This document shows, piece after piece, positions 1-12,600 of a stretch of 64,000 nt of DNA. A program made the position numbers and the translations under genes. The notes beneath the pieces were generated by a model, which made no database searches, had not been told where the DNA came from, and saw nothing but the letters and a program-made list of their open reading frames with translations. The stretch lies in assembly GCA_020152595.1 (NCBI GenBank), contig JAIGNY010002805.1, positions 382,501-446,500 on the forward strand. The letters run 5' to 3'. Every line of letters starts with the position of its first letter. Positions within the stretch are counted from its first letter, which is position 1. Origin of the DNA: Chiridota heheva (lineage: Eukaryota > Echinodermata > Holothuroidea > Apodida > Chiridotidae).

Positions 1-57
1 CTCTGTGTTTTACAATCAACACACATGTAGCTTGTGCTGCACTTTGCGCTTTTGCAG

Positions 58-174
58 GGTACTTGGAAATCGCATCTCCTACTACAAGACCTTCGATATG
101 ACAGGCTTGACAAGGATGTTTGGCTCGCCATGCTGGCACTATTAACAGCACTATTGAGTAGTGTTGTGTCATAA
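58..174 (+). CDS. weak candidate terminal coding exon
   Basis: After a pyrimidine-rich stretch ending in TTTTGCAG (50-57) there is an open frame of 38 codons closed by TAA at 172-174. It reads GTWKSHLLLQDLRYDRLDKD at its start and ends with a hydrophobic helix-like stretch (WLAMLALLTALLSSVVS). The base composition is richer in G and C than the surroundings and the acceptor is reasonable, so it could be the last coding exon of a plus-strand gene whose body lies to the left of the window. I do not recognise the family. No AATAAA signal is visible before the tandem array that starts about 30 bp later, which counts against it. It may equally be a chance open stretch. Confidence 0.25.
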   Translation, partial: GTWKSHLLLQDLRYDRLDKDVWLAMLALLTALLSSVVS

Positions 175-203
175 GTATATCCATTAAGCTTTCCATCTGG
201 TAC

Positions 204-812
204 ATGTACATGGTATTCCTTATGATTCTCCCTCAATGATGTACACATGGTATTCCTTATGACTCTCCCTCAATGATGTACACGTGGTATTCCTTATGAC
301 TCTCCCTCGATGATGTACACGTGGTATTCCTTATGACTCTCCCTCGATGATGTACACGTGGTATTCCTTATGACTCTCCCTCGATGATGTACACGTGGTA
401 TTCCTTATGACTCTCCCTCGATGATGTACACGTGGTATTCCTTATGGCTCTCCCTCGATAATGTACACGTGGTATTCCTTATGACTCTCCCTCGATGATG
501 TACACGTGGTATTCCTTATGACTCTTCCTCGATGATGTACACGTGGGTATGATCGTGGTATTCCTTATGACTCTTCCTCGATGATGTACACGTGGTATTC
601 CTTATGACTCTTTCTCTATGATGTACACGTGGTATTCCTTATGACTCTTTCTCGATGATGTACACGTGGTATTCCTTATGATTCTCCCTCGATGATGTAC
701 ACGTGGTATTCCTTATGACTCTTTCTCTATGATGTACACGTGGTATTCCTTATGACTCTTTCTCGATGATGTACACGTGGTTTTCCTTAGGACTCTCCCT
801 CGATAATGCACC
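204..812. repeat. 37-bp minisatellite carrying CACGTG in most units
   Basis: About 16 tandem units of 37 bp. Each contains GATGTACACGTGGTATTCC followed by TTATGACTCTCCCTC. The first two units have ACATGG in place of ACGTGG, and one unit near 545-560 carries a short insertion. Period was measured from successive CGATGATG starts at 308 and 345. The unit contains the canonical E-box CACGTG. Short open frames across it on both strands are repeat translations. Confidence 0.95.
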
Positions 813-1824
813 ATTTTCATGTTCCAGGGGATTCTCGGACAGATTCAGTCCAACGGCAGAAGGCCCCTCATCAATGAAAAACATGTTAGATATGCAGGAA
901 ATAGGCCCAAAACTTTCTAACACCATTTTCACTCATGACTTCCAGGGACCATTTTAATAACATCCAAGGATTACTAACAACACCGACATATATACAGCCT
1001 TTTCTGATATGATGTAGAGTAAGATATCTGGACACGCAAATAGCCAAAATGAATGCCAGAACAACTGCAGTTCCAGTAAAATTGTAAGAACGTCAAATTT
1101 GCAACTACTGCAACAAAGTGTTTGAGTTTAATACCTTGTTCATTGCAAGATTAAAAAACATATTTAGAAGATCTGAATATTGGCAAATAACTTTGTTTAA
1201 CAAGTTCAAAAATAAATTCTGGTACAAATTTACATACAAAAATCATTTTTTAAACAATCCAATCCATCTTTACATATATTGTAACTGTGCTTCTTTCCAC
1301 TCCAAACAGCAAAAGGAACAAGGTTGTTTTTTTTTTTTTTTGCTTCTCAATTCTCTCTCTTCTCTTCTTTTTACTCATTGTTTATTTTTGCACAAACAGA
1401 ATGTTGCCCACTTCTTCCATTTTTCAGTCATAAAAATGAGAGAACTTTTTCTTTTTTTTCCAATCAGCACCAAAAAAACATATATTTTATTTTTTCTTCA
1501 AACACTGGGTTTCCAAGGAAAATTTTCTTGCAGCTTAAAGTTGTTGCTGATGATCAGATGTAAAAATGATTTTCAACCACGAAATATTCCACTTACGTTC
1601 CAGAACTTTGAAATTGTATCAATGGAAAAGGAGTTAAATCATGCCGTTGAACCTGTATCACATATTGAGGCCTTTAGTTGTCCTTGACTAACTATGACAC
1701 GAAAGTAAATCCAATTCAAGAAACTTGCACTATTTAAGTAATCCAATTCCTTTTACAGAAAATATAAAAAAATTAAATGGCTTGAGAGAATCCATGATGT
1801 TCCTTGCTCCTGCTCACTATAAGA
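813..1824. other. non-repetitive interval, no supported gene
   Basis: AT-rich single-copy-looking sequence with a T run at 1326-1341. A 189-codon plus-strand open frame at 1118-1687 is rich in F, L, S and K from T-rich low complexity and shows no domain; I do not treat it as a gene. Confidence 0.6.
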
Positions 1825-4550
1825 GCAGGACCAGTGAACAAGGGATGGTGTGAACCAGCTAACAATGTATGGTGTGGACCAGTGAACAAGGGATGGTGTG
1901 GACCAGCTAACAAGGGATGGTGTGGCCCAGCTAAGAAGGGATGGTGTGGACCAGCTAACAAGAGATGATGGTGTGGACCGCTAACAAGGGATGGTGTGGA
2001 CGAGCTAACAGGAGATGGTGTGGACCAGCTAAAAAGGGATGGTATGGACCAGTGAACAAGGGATAGTGTGGACCAGCTAACAAGGGATGATGGTGTGGAC
2101 CAGCTAACAAGGGATGATGGTGTGGACCAGTGAACAAGGGATGGTGTGGACCAGCTAACAAGGGATGGTGTGGACCAGTGAACAAGGGATGATGGTGTGG
2201 ACCAGCTAACAAGGGATAGTGTGGACCAGCTAACAAGGGATGATGGTGTGGACCACCTAACAAGGGATGATGGTGTGGACCAGCTAACAAGGGATGATGG
2301 TGTGGACCAGCTAACAAGGGATGGTGTGGACCAGCTAACAAGGGATGATGGTGTGGACCACCTAACAAGGGATGATGGTGTGGACCACCTAACAAGGGAT
2401 GATGGTGTGGACCAGCTAACAAGGGATGATGGTGTGGACCAGCTAACAAGGGATGGTGTGGACCAGCTAACAAGGGATGATGGTGTGGACCAGCTAACAA
2501 GGGATGGTGTGGACCAGCTAACAAGGGATGATGGTGTGGACCAGCTAACAAGGGATGGTGTGGACCAGCTAACAAGGGATGATGGTGTGGACCACCTAAC
2601 AAGGGATGATGGTGTGGACCACCTAACAAGGGATGATGGTGTGGACCACCTAACAAGGGATGATGGTGTGGACCAGCTAACAAGGGATGGTGTGGACCAG
2701 CTAACAAGGGATGATGGTGTGGACCAGCTAACAAGGGATGATGGTGTGGACCACCTAACAAGGGATGATGGTGTGGACCAGCTAACAAGGGATGATGGTG
2801 TGGACCAGCTAACAAGGGATGATGGTGTGGACCACCTAACAAGGGATGATGGTGTGGACCAGTGAACAAGGGATGGTGTGGACCAGCTAACAAGGGATGG
2901 TGTGGACCAGTGAACAAGGGATGGTGTGGACCAGCTAACAAGGGATGGTGTGGACCAGCTAACAAGGGATGATGGTGTGGACCACCTAACAAGGGATGAT
3001 GGTGTGGACCAGTGAACAAGGGATGGTGTGGACCAGCTAACAAGGGATGGTGTGGACCAGCTAACAAGGGATGATGGTGTGGACCACCTAACAAGGGATG
3101 ATGGTGTGGACCAGTGAACAAGGGATGGTGTGGACCACCTAACAAGGGATGATGGTGTGGACCAGTGAACAAGGGATGGTGTGGACCAGCTAATAAGGGA
3201 TGGTGTGGACCAGCTAACAAGGGATGGTGTGGACCAGCTAACAAGGGATGGTGTGGACCAGTGAACAAGGGATGATGGTGTGGACCAGCTAACAAGGGAT
3301 GATGGTGTGGACCACCTAACAAGGGATGATGGTGTGGACCAGCTAACAAGGGATGATGGTGTGGACCACCTAACAAGGGATGATGGTGTGGACCAGCTAA
3401 CAAGGGATGATGGTGTGGACCAGCTAACAAGGGATGATGGTGTGGACCAGCTAACAAGGGATGATGGTGTGGACCACCTAACAAGGGATGATGGTGTGGA
3501 CCAGTGAACAAGGGATGGTGTGGACCAGCTAACAAGGGATGATGGTGTGGACCAGCTAACAAGGGATGATGGTGTGGACCAGCTAACAAGGGATGGTGTG
3601 GACCAGCTAACAAGGGATGATGGTGTGGACCACCTAACAAGGGATGATGGTGTGGACCAGCTAACAAGGGATGATGGTGTGGACCAGCTAACAAGGGATG
3701 ATGGTGTGGACCACCTAACAAGGGATGATGGTGTGGACCAGCTAACAAGGGATGATGGTGTGGACCAGCTAACAAGGGATGGTGTGGACCACCTAACAAG
3801 GGATGATGGTGTGGACCAGCTAACAAGGGATGATGGTGTGGACCAGCTAACAAGGGATGATGGTGTGGACCACCTAACAAGGGATGATGGTGTGGACCAG
3901 CTAACAAGGGATGATGGTGTGGACCAGCTAACAAGGGATGATGGTGTGGACCAGTGAACAAGGGATGGTGTGGACCAGCTAACAAGGGATGATGGTGTGG
4001 ACCAGTGAACAAGGGATGGTGTGGACCAGCTAACAAGGGATGGTGTGGACCAGTGAACAAGGGATGGTGTGGACCAGCTAACAAGGGATGGTGTGGACCA
4101 GCTAACAAGGGATGATGGTGTGGACCAGTGAACAAGGGATGGTGTGGACCAGCTAACAAGGGATGGTGTGGACCAGTGAACAAGGGATGGTGTGGACCAG
4201 CTAACAAGGGATGGTGTGGACCAGCTAACAAGGGATGATGGTGTGGACCAGTGAACAAGGGATGGTGTGGACCAGCTAACAAGGGATGGTGTGGACCAGT
4301 GAACAAGGGATGGTGTGGACCACCTAACAAGGGATGATGGTGTGGACCAGTGAACAAGGGATGGTGTGGACCAGCTAACAAGGGATGGTGTGGACCAGTG
4401 AACAAGGGATGGTGTGGACCAGCTAACAAGGGATGGTGTGGACCAGCTAACAAGGGATGGTGTGGACCAGTGAACAAGGGATGGTGTGGACCAGCTAACA
4501 AGGGATGATGGTGTGGACCACCTAACAAGGGATGATGGTGTGGACCAGCA
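1825..4550. repeat. 24/27-bp mosaic minisatellite
   Basis: Over 100 tandem units of two lengths: 24 bp (GGATGGTGTGGACCAGCTAA plus CAAG) and 27 bp, which has an extra GAT giving GGATGATGG. Three sequence variants exist at one site: CCAGCT, CCACCT and CCAGTG. Both lengths are multiples of three, so long frames stay open on both strands (927 and 857 codons on minus), encoding only WSTPSLV- or GPHHPLL-type repeats. These are artefacts of the period. The left edge (1825-2060) is more degenerate than the centre. A five-unit block of 123 bp is duplicated exactly near 4020-4265. Confidence 0.97.
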
Positions 4551-5343
4551 TGACACTAATTGCTTGCTTGTCTGTGATTGGTTATGAGGGGTAAGGATGA
4601 TCAGACAATAATTATTAGGGAGTAATTTGGCAAAATACTACCAAGACAGAGAAGAGAAATTAGCAGAGGAGCGTGATAAGAGATTATATATTAGGAATCT
4701 TTCAAGCTATAAATCTTCAAGAATAAAACATTTTTGTAGAAATGAAAATGAGTAATGAGTTGTCCAAATAATCCAAACAAAGTTTCCATTATCTTGAATA
4801 GATATAATAGTTAAATTAGCTTCCATAAGAAATTAAAATCATTCTTTCCAAAAATAAATCTTATGTTTAGTACAAATTGAAAGATTTGCTTATTGAGTTC
4901 GTTGCACTATGAAATGAGTTGAAGCAATTGAAATTTCAGGCACAAAATAAAGAAACAAATGTTTTCTTAGAAATATAATTTACAGCATTTCCAGATGCAC
5001 TTTCCTAAATGCGAGTTGAATTCCTGTAAACTTCATTCACAAAATCTTATTCCAACTGAAATACCAACAGGCTTATTTCAAATATATTCCAAAACAACCA
5101 CAGATGCCTCAATCTAAACACTAACAACTAAGAGTGCACCTCATCACATTGAGAAACCCTATACTAGCCAATATCATTGCAAATCAGCTGATTGTACTAG
5201 GTCCAGGGTTCTTATTTGCATTTCTCCTAGGCCTCCTCAATATAACCATATCAAACCTCTTTGTATACATAACAAACAAAACTAAACCTAACTGGCTTAA
5301 ATCTCAGACCAACCATCTGATAGTTCCTTTGTCAGCACTGATG
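4551..5343. other. AT-rich interval, no supported gene
   Basis: No repeats or coding domains recognised. A plus-strand open frame beginning at 5134 has a hydrophobic stretch (GPGFLFAFLLGLLNITISNL) that looks like a membrane segment, but it runs straight into the 29-bp array and has no family match that I can see. Confidence 0.5.
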
Positions 5344-5843
5344 ACCCAGGTACAAAACAGGTTCATCCATTGGCCTAGGTACAAAACAGGTTCATCCATT
5401 GGCCCAGGTACAAAATAGGTTAATCTATTGGCCCAGGTACAAAATAGGTGCATCAATTGGCCCAGGTACAAAATAGGTTCATTAATTGGCCCAGGTACAA
5501 AATAGCTTCAAGCATTGGCCCAGGTACAAAATAGGTTCATCCATTGGCCCAGGTACAAAATAGGTTCATCAATTGGCCCAGGTACAAAATTGGTTCATCG
5601 ATTGGCCCAGGTACAAAATAGGTTCAACCATTGGCCCAGGTACAAAACAGGTTCATCCATTGGCCCAGGTACAAAATAGGTTTACCCATTGGCCCAGGTA
5701 CAAAATAGGTTCAACCATTGGCCCAGGTACAAAATACGTTCATCTATTGGCCAGGTACAATATAGGTTCATCAATTGGCCCAGGTACAAAATAGGTTCAT
5801 CAATTGGCCCAGGTACAAAATAGGTTCATCAATTGGCCCAGGT
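5344..5843. repeat. 29-bp minisatellite
   Basis: About 17 units of 29 bp containing TTGGCCCAGGTACAAAATAG followed by GTTCATCAA. The 29-bp period rotates through all three frames. Confidence 0.95.
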
Positions 5844-5880
5844 TGATAAATTATAGGAACCATATTTACACAGCATGAGA

Positions 5881-6157
<277 letters not shown>

Positions 6158-7485
6158 ATTAGAAGTAAAGGCCTTTAGGCTCTGTGCTGAAAATATTTTT
6201 AAACTGTATCAATTACAACTAAAGTTGGTCATGCATGCTCTCTCCAGACAAATCACTTAGCTTTAAGTGCTTTACACAGCCAACTATTGTTGCTCAGTAA
6301 GCTTTCTGCTTCACCACCCTGAACTAATAAGGCAAATAATACACTGCACTTGCTGGTTAACAATAGATCCCTTCATTGAATCAGTGAAGCGGAAAGTTCA
6401 GGCAGGGCTAATATCACACAAATGGTTGTGGTTTTTAACATGCAGCAAGTTTAAGCTTTCTGAAATCCGCCACACGGCGGATGTTTTCATCAATTGTAGT
6501 AACGGAATTTACACAGCATGATGCGATTTTCATTTTCCAATTATTATTTTGGAGAAATTGGGGTAATAATAAGTGAGTGTCAAACATTAGTTTAAATGCA
6601 AACTAGCTTCTACACATCTTTTAATAAAAACGGCCATACTGTAGGGTACAAATCGGGGGATTTAAGCAATAACAATAAACAACGAAAACTGGGGAACTAG
6701 CCATGCAGCTCCTACTGGTGGATAAGCATATTCAACATTTTTTTTCCTTTTTAACATATAATTTCCCTTATACTGCAAAGGAAGGAATAACCAAACCTGT
6801 GTAATTAACCAAGAAATATTTGGACCTTTAAATTGCATTTTGTTCCGCCACAATTCCTAAATGTTAACTGGCTTTTAATGTCCCAGCAAGCTATGCCTTT
6901 AAATTGAAGATCAAATATGTTCACTTTTAGAAGCAAAATCATATATCCTTCTAAATTAAGTGTGCCCCAAATCCCAAACTGGAGTGTCCTTGCCTAAGAA
7001 CATTATGATCATACTATACAATCAAATAAGCTGCATGATAACTGCTTTTTAATACTAAGAAATATTATTTCATGGTATTTTAATAGATTCTCAATTTTCC
7101 ACAGACCTTCAAATGGAATAAAATTAATTTATGAATACTTGTGTAACGTGTCGTCAGGCTTTTAGGGTGTTCCGCAAAGGAGTGTACTGGTGAAGTTTAA
7201 TAGAACACACAATATGACAATGTTGTTCCTGCCATTTTCCTCTGTGAATTAGGATAAATATGGCTGACAATCAGTCATCTTAATTTCATGTACCAATGTT
7301 TTTATAGTGAAACGGTAAAGTACATCAATGTATGCTACATATCACTGTTGAATATTTGCTCAGATGAATTGTCCTAATTTAGCGATTCTCAAGATTTAAG
7401 GCAATGACCCTTAAGAGTTCACCAATCACCATGACCTTTCAGAGTTCATCACCTGTACCTGTTTTCCCCAGCTACCTACCATATA
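6158..7485. other. non-repetitive interval, no supported gene
   Basis: AT-rich sequence with short open frames only (for example 6267-6521 plus). I see no splice-framed coding segment, RNA gene or element end. Confidence 0.5.
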
Positions 7486-7862
7486 TTCCCTAATAAATGC
7501 ATTTCAAAAAAAGGGAATTTATTTGGGATTAAATTTCAGGTATTTTTTTTTTTTTTCTCCAGTCAGTCCTTGTGTACATAGCAACTTCAACTCTTTTGAC
7601 TGTATTTTTCGGGCAGTTTTACAGTTTTAAACGAGTTTTGACTGAAGCCTAGTGTTAAATCACACTGTGTATTTAATATTATACCAATCAATTTATGTGT
7701 AACTTTATGATTGTCGCTGCACAAAAAACATGGGGGGGGGTTATTATAGGGGCATTTATTGGAGGGTGCGTTTATTAGAGGGGAATTTTTTAGAGGGGGC
7801 CTTTATTAGTATTAGAGGGGGGCGTTTATTAGTATTAGAGGAAGCGAATATGCGGTCATTAG
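7486..7862. mobile_element. possible fold-back (MITE-like) element
   Basis: The left part has CCATATATTCCCTAATAAAT (7479-7498) and the right part has several imperfect copies of GGGG(C)GTTTATTAGAGG between 7732 and 7845, ending in GCGAATATGCGGTCATT. The right side read on the minus strand (CGCATATTCGC ... CTAATAAACGC) is an imperfect inverted match to the left side. This suggests a degenerate non-autonomous element with G-rich subterminal repeats. No clean target duplication is visible, so the boundaries are approximate. Confidence 0.3.
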
Positions 7863-8507
7863 GTTACCACATTTGATGAATGTGTACTTACTGTACACAT
7901 CTCATTATGACAATGGACGTTATAAACATTGTCCACCTGTGAGAGGTATTTACAGGGAGACATGTTGTGGTTCTTCCAAGGGTAGTATACTTGGTATCTA
8001 AGATGTGGTCAGTCAGTCAGACTATCTGCTTCAGTGAATGACTGTTTTGAAGTGTTTGAATTTTGTGGTTCCCTATATGTCAAATGCTGGAAGTAATCAT
8101 TGGTGGGGAAGCTCCCCAATTCAATACAGATAACTAGGGCATAAACATAGGTGATGTTAAGAACAAAAATATCAGTGGGAGTTGATTCGAGATATACAAT
8201 ATACCCGTAGTAGCAGTAGCAATAAAAGCAGATTACCGTTACAGTAACCTATGGACTCTTGTCTAATTATTGACTGGTGTGAGCTGCGTGTCCCAAAACA
8301 TTGTCTAAGATAACCAAACTTGAATAACAGCCCTTTAGAAAACGTTTCAATAGCTTAGTAACTTTTAGCTAAGAAAGTAAAGGGACAAAAATGTGAAGTT
8401 CCTTGACATCATTTTGTGATCCATTTGTAACAATGGAACATGGTTGTAGACATGTTTGTCACACCAAACTCTTTCATTATAAATGAGAGCAATTTACCAA
8501 TAATTCC
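7863..8507. other. non-repetitive interval, no supported gene
   Basis: Nothing recognised beyond ordinary AT-rich sequence. Confidence 0.5.
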
Positions 8508-9150
8508 TTTACATACACATAACACTATCATACATACACATAACATTACCATACATACACATAACACTACCATACATACACATAGCACTCCCATACATAC
8601 ACATAACACTACCATACATACACATAACACTACCATACATACACATAACACTACCATACATACACATAACACTACCATACATACACATAACACTACCATA
8701 CATACACATAACACTACCATACATACACATAACACTACCATACATACACATAACACTACCATACATACACATAACACTACCATACATACACATAACACTA
8801 CCATACATACACATAACACTACCATACATACACATAACACTACCATACATACACATAACACTACCATACATACACATAACACTACCATACATACACATAA
8901 CATGACCAAACATACACATAAAACTACCATACATACACATAAAACTACCATACATACATATAACACTCCCATGCATATACATAGCACTCCCATACATACA
9001 CATAACACTACCATACATACACATAACACTACCATACATACACATAACACTACCATACATACACATAGCACTCCCATACATACACATAACACTACCATAC
9101 ATACACATAACACTACCATACATACACATAACATTACCATACATACACAC
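8508..9150. repeat. 21-bp minisatellite
   Basis: About 30 units of 21 bp (CATACATACACATAACACTA plus C). The period is seven codons, so frames are open on both strands and encode NTTIHTH- or MCMYGSV-type repeats. These are not genes. Units near 8900-8990 are the most diverged. Confidence 0.97.
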
Positions 9151-9640
9151 TAATGATCCACACTGCCTGCAACAATTACCAGGTGACATTTGTATAGTAA
9201 TAAGTATAGAGGAACAACGATGAATGCAACATCAACATCACAAAGATGCCATGTACACAATTGGCTTCCTTTACTCAGAAATAACAACATAGAGCACATG
9301 GTTTATCAGAGATACTATTTTAATTCCATCAGTATTCACTTTGACTGTACCCACATGCTTATACTTCCCCAGAATAAGAAATGATTTCCTTGCCATTTTG
9401 AAGAGAAAAAAATCTTCAGCACCGGGAGGGGACAAAATAATGGTTCATTCTTATACAATTTGTTTGAAAATGACTGTTGTTCAGAAAAAAGGAAAAGACA
9501 AATTATGATAGACAAAAAAGACAAAAATTGCATTAAATTATGCTTGAGATTCAATATCACTGTAAATTGTCAATGTTTATCCAGTTTTGATGAAATGTAT
9601 GCTATTGCATGGATGTTTTTGATAGATTTTAATGAAATTT
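9151..9640. other. short non-repetitive interval
   Basis: Small open frames on both strands (9190-9384 and 9460-9642 plus, 9336-9560 minus) show no motif. No gene supported. Confidence 0.5.
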
Positions 9641-12600
9641 AGCTGATGTTATCTCATTGGGTTCATAAACCACACTACTATAATACAAAGTTTAATTAAT
9701 AGTTTGATGTTACCTCGTTGGGTTCACAAACCATACTACTATAATACAAAGTTAAATGAATAGTTTGATGTTACCTCGTTGGGTTCACAAACCATACTAC
9801 TATAATACAAAGTTAAATGAATAGTTTGATGTTACCTCGTTGGGTTATAAATCATACTACTATAATACAAAGTTAAATGAATAGTTAGTTTGATGTTACC
9901 TCGTTGGGTTCATAAACCATACTACTATAATACAAAGTTAAATGAATGGTTTGATGTTACCTCGTTGGGTCTACAAACCATACTACTATAATACAAAGTT
10001 AAATGAATAGTTTGATGTTACCTCGTTGGGTTCATAAACCATACTACTATAATACAAAGTTAAATGAATAGTTTGATGTTACCTCGTTGGGTTCATAAAC
10101 CATACTACTATAATACAAAGTTAAATGAATGGTTTGATGTTACTCGTTGGGTTCACAAACCATACTACTATAATACAAAGTTAAATGAATAGTTTGATGT
10201 TACCTCGTTGGGTTATAAATCATACTACTATAATACAAAGTTAAATTAATAGTTTGATGTTACCTCGTTGGGTTCATAAATCATACTACTATAATACAAA
10301 GTTGAATTAATAGTTTGATGTTACCTCGTTGGGTTCTACAAACCATACTACTATAATACAAAGTTAAATGAATAGTTTGATGTTATCTCGCTGGGTTCAT
10401 AAACCATACTACTATAATACAAAGTTAAATGAATAGTTTGATGTTACCTCGTTGGGTTCATAAATGGTACTACTATAATACAAAGTTAAATGAATAGTTT
10501 GATGTTACCTCGTTGGGTTACAAACCATACTACTATAATACAAAGTTAAATGAATAGTTTGATGTTACCTCAAGGTTCTACAAACCATACTACTATAATA
10601 CAAAGTTAAATGAATAGTTTGATGTTACCTCGTTGGGATCATAAATCATACTACTATAATACAAAGTTAAATGAATAGTTTGATGTTACCTCGTTGGGTT
10701 CATAAACCATACTACTATAATACAAAGTTAAATGAATAGTTTGATGTTACCTCGTTGGGTTACAAATCATACTATTATAATACAAAGTTAAATGAATAGT
10801 TTGATGTTATCTCGCTAGGTTCATAAACCATACTACTATAATACAAAGTTAAATGAATAGTTTGATGTTACCTCGTTGGGTTCATAAATGGTACTACTAT
10901 AATACAAAGTTAAATGAATAGTTTGATGTTACCTCGTTGGGTTCTACAAACCATACTACTATAATACAAAGTTAAATGAATAGTTTGATGTTACCTCGTT
11001 GGGTTCATAAACCATACTACTATAATACAAAGTTAAATGAATAGTTTGATGTTACCTCGTTGGGTTCATAAACCATACTACTATAATACAAAGTTAAATG
11101 AATAGTTTGATGTTACCTCGTTGGGTTACAAATCATACTATTATAATACAAAGTTAAATGAATAGTTTGATGTTATCTCGCTAGGTTCATAAACCATACT
11201 ACTATAATACAAAGTTTAATTAATAGTTTGATGTTACCTCGTTGGGTTCTACAAACCATACTACTATAATACAAAGTTAAATGAATAGTTTGATGTTACC
11301 TCGTTGGGTTACAAACCATACTACTATAATACAAAGTTAAATGAATAGTTTGATGTTACCTCGTTGGGTTCACAAACCATACTACTATAATACAAAGTTA
11401 AATGAATAGTTTGATGTTATCTCGCTGGGTTCATAAACCATACTACTATAATACAAAGTTAAATGAATAGTTTGATGTTACCTCGTTGGGTTATAAATCA
11501 TACTACTATAATACAAAGTTAAATGAATAGTTTGATGTTACCTCGTTGGGATCATAAATCATACTACTATAATACAAAGTTTAATTAATAGTTTGATGTT
11601 ACCTCGTTGGGTTCATAAATCATACTACTATAATACAAAGTTAAATGAATAGTTTGATGTTACCTCGTTGGGATCATAAATCATACTACTATAATACAAA
11701 GTTTAATTAATAGTTTGATGTTACCTCGCTAGGTTCATAAACCATACTATTATAATACAAAGTTAAATGAATAGTTTGATGTTACCTCGTTGGGTTCACA
11801 AACCATACTACTATAATACAAAGTTAAATGAATAGTTTGATGTTACCTCGTTGGGTTCACAAACCATACTACTATAATACAAAGTTAAATGAATAGTTTG
11901 ATGTTACCTCGATGGGATCATAAATCGTCCTACTATAATACAAAGTTAAATAAATAGTTTGATGTTACCTCGTTGGGTTCACAAACCATACTACTATAAT
12001 ACAAAGTTAAATGAATAGTTTGATGTTATCTCGCTGGGTTCATAAACCATACTACTATAATACAAAGTTAAATGAATAGTTTGATGTTACCTCGTTGGGT
12101 TCACAAACCATACTACTATAATACAAAGTTAAATGAATAGTTTGATGTTACCTCGTTGGGTTCACAAACCATACTACTATAATACAAAGTTAAATGAATA
12201 GTTTGATGTTACCTCGTTGGGATTATAAATCATATTTCTATAATACAAAGTTAAATGAATAGTTTGATGTTACCTCGTTGGGTTCACAAACCATACTACT
12301 ATAATACAAAGTTAAATGAATAGTTTGATGTTACCTCGTTGGGTTCACAAACCATACTACTATAATACAAAGTTTAATTAAGAGTTTGATGTTATCTCGC
12401 TGGGTTCATAAATCATACTACTATAATACAAAGTTGAATTAATAGTTTGATGTTACCTCGTTGGGTTCACAAACCATACTACTATAATACAAAGTTAAAT
12501 CAATAGTTTGATGTTACCTCGTTGGGATCATAAATCATACTACTATAATACAAAGTTAAATGAATAGTTTGATGTTACCTCGTTGGGTTCACAAACCATA

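Noticed and set aside
1594-1650. Minus-strand stretch between GATACAG and GTAAGT, open as VQRHDLTPFPLIQFQSSG
   Set aside because: Plausible splice signals but no family resemblance or neighbouring exon.
1118-1687. Plus-strand open frame of 189 codons
   Set aside because: T-rich low complexity, no motif, no coding-like composition.
1773-4556. Minus-strand open frame of 927 codons (and a second of 857)
   Set aside because: Entirely a translation of the 24/27-bp array, whose periods are multiples of three; no unique domain, and several frames are open at once.
5134-5418. Open frame with a hydrophobic segment
   Set aside because: Runs into the 29-bp array; no family recognised; a single hydrophobic stretch in AT-rich DNA is weak evidence.
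8409-9189. Open frames over 200 codons on both strands
   Set aside because: Translations of the 21-bp array (seven-codon period).
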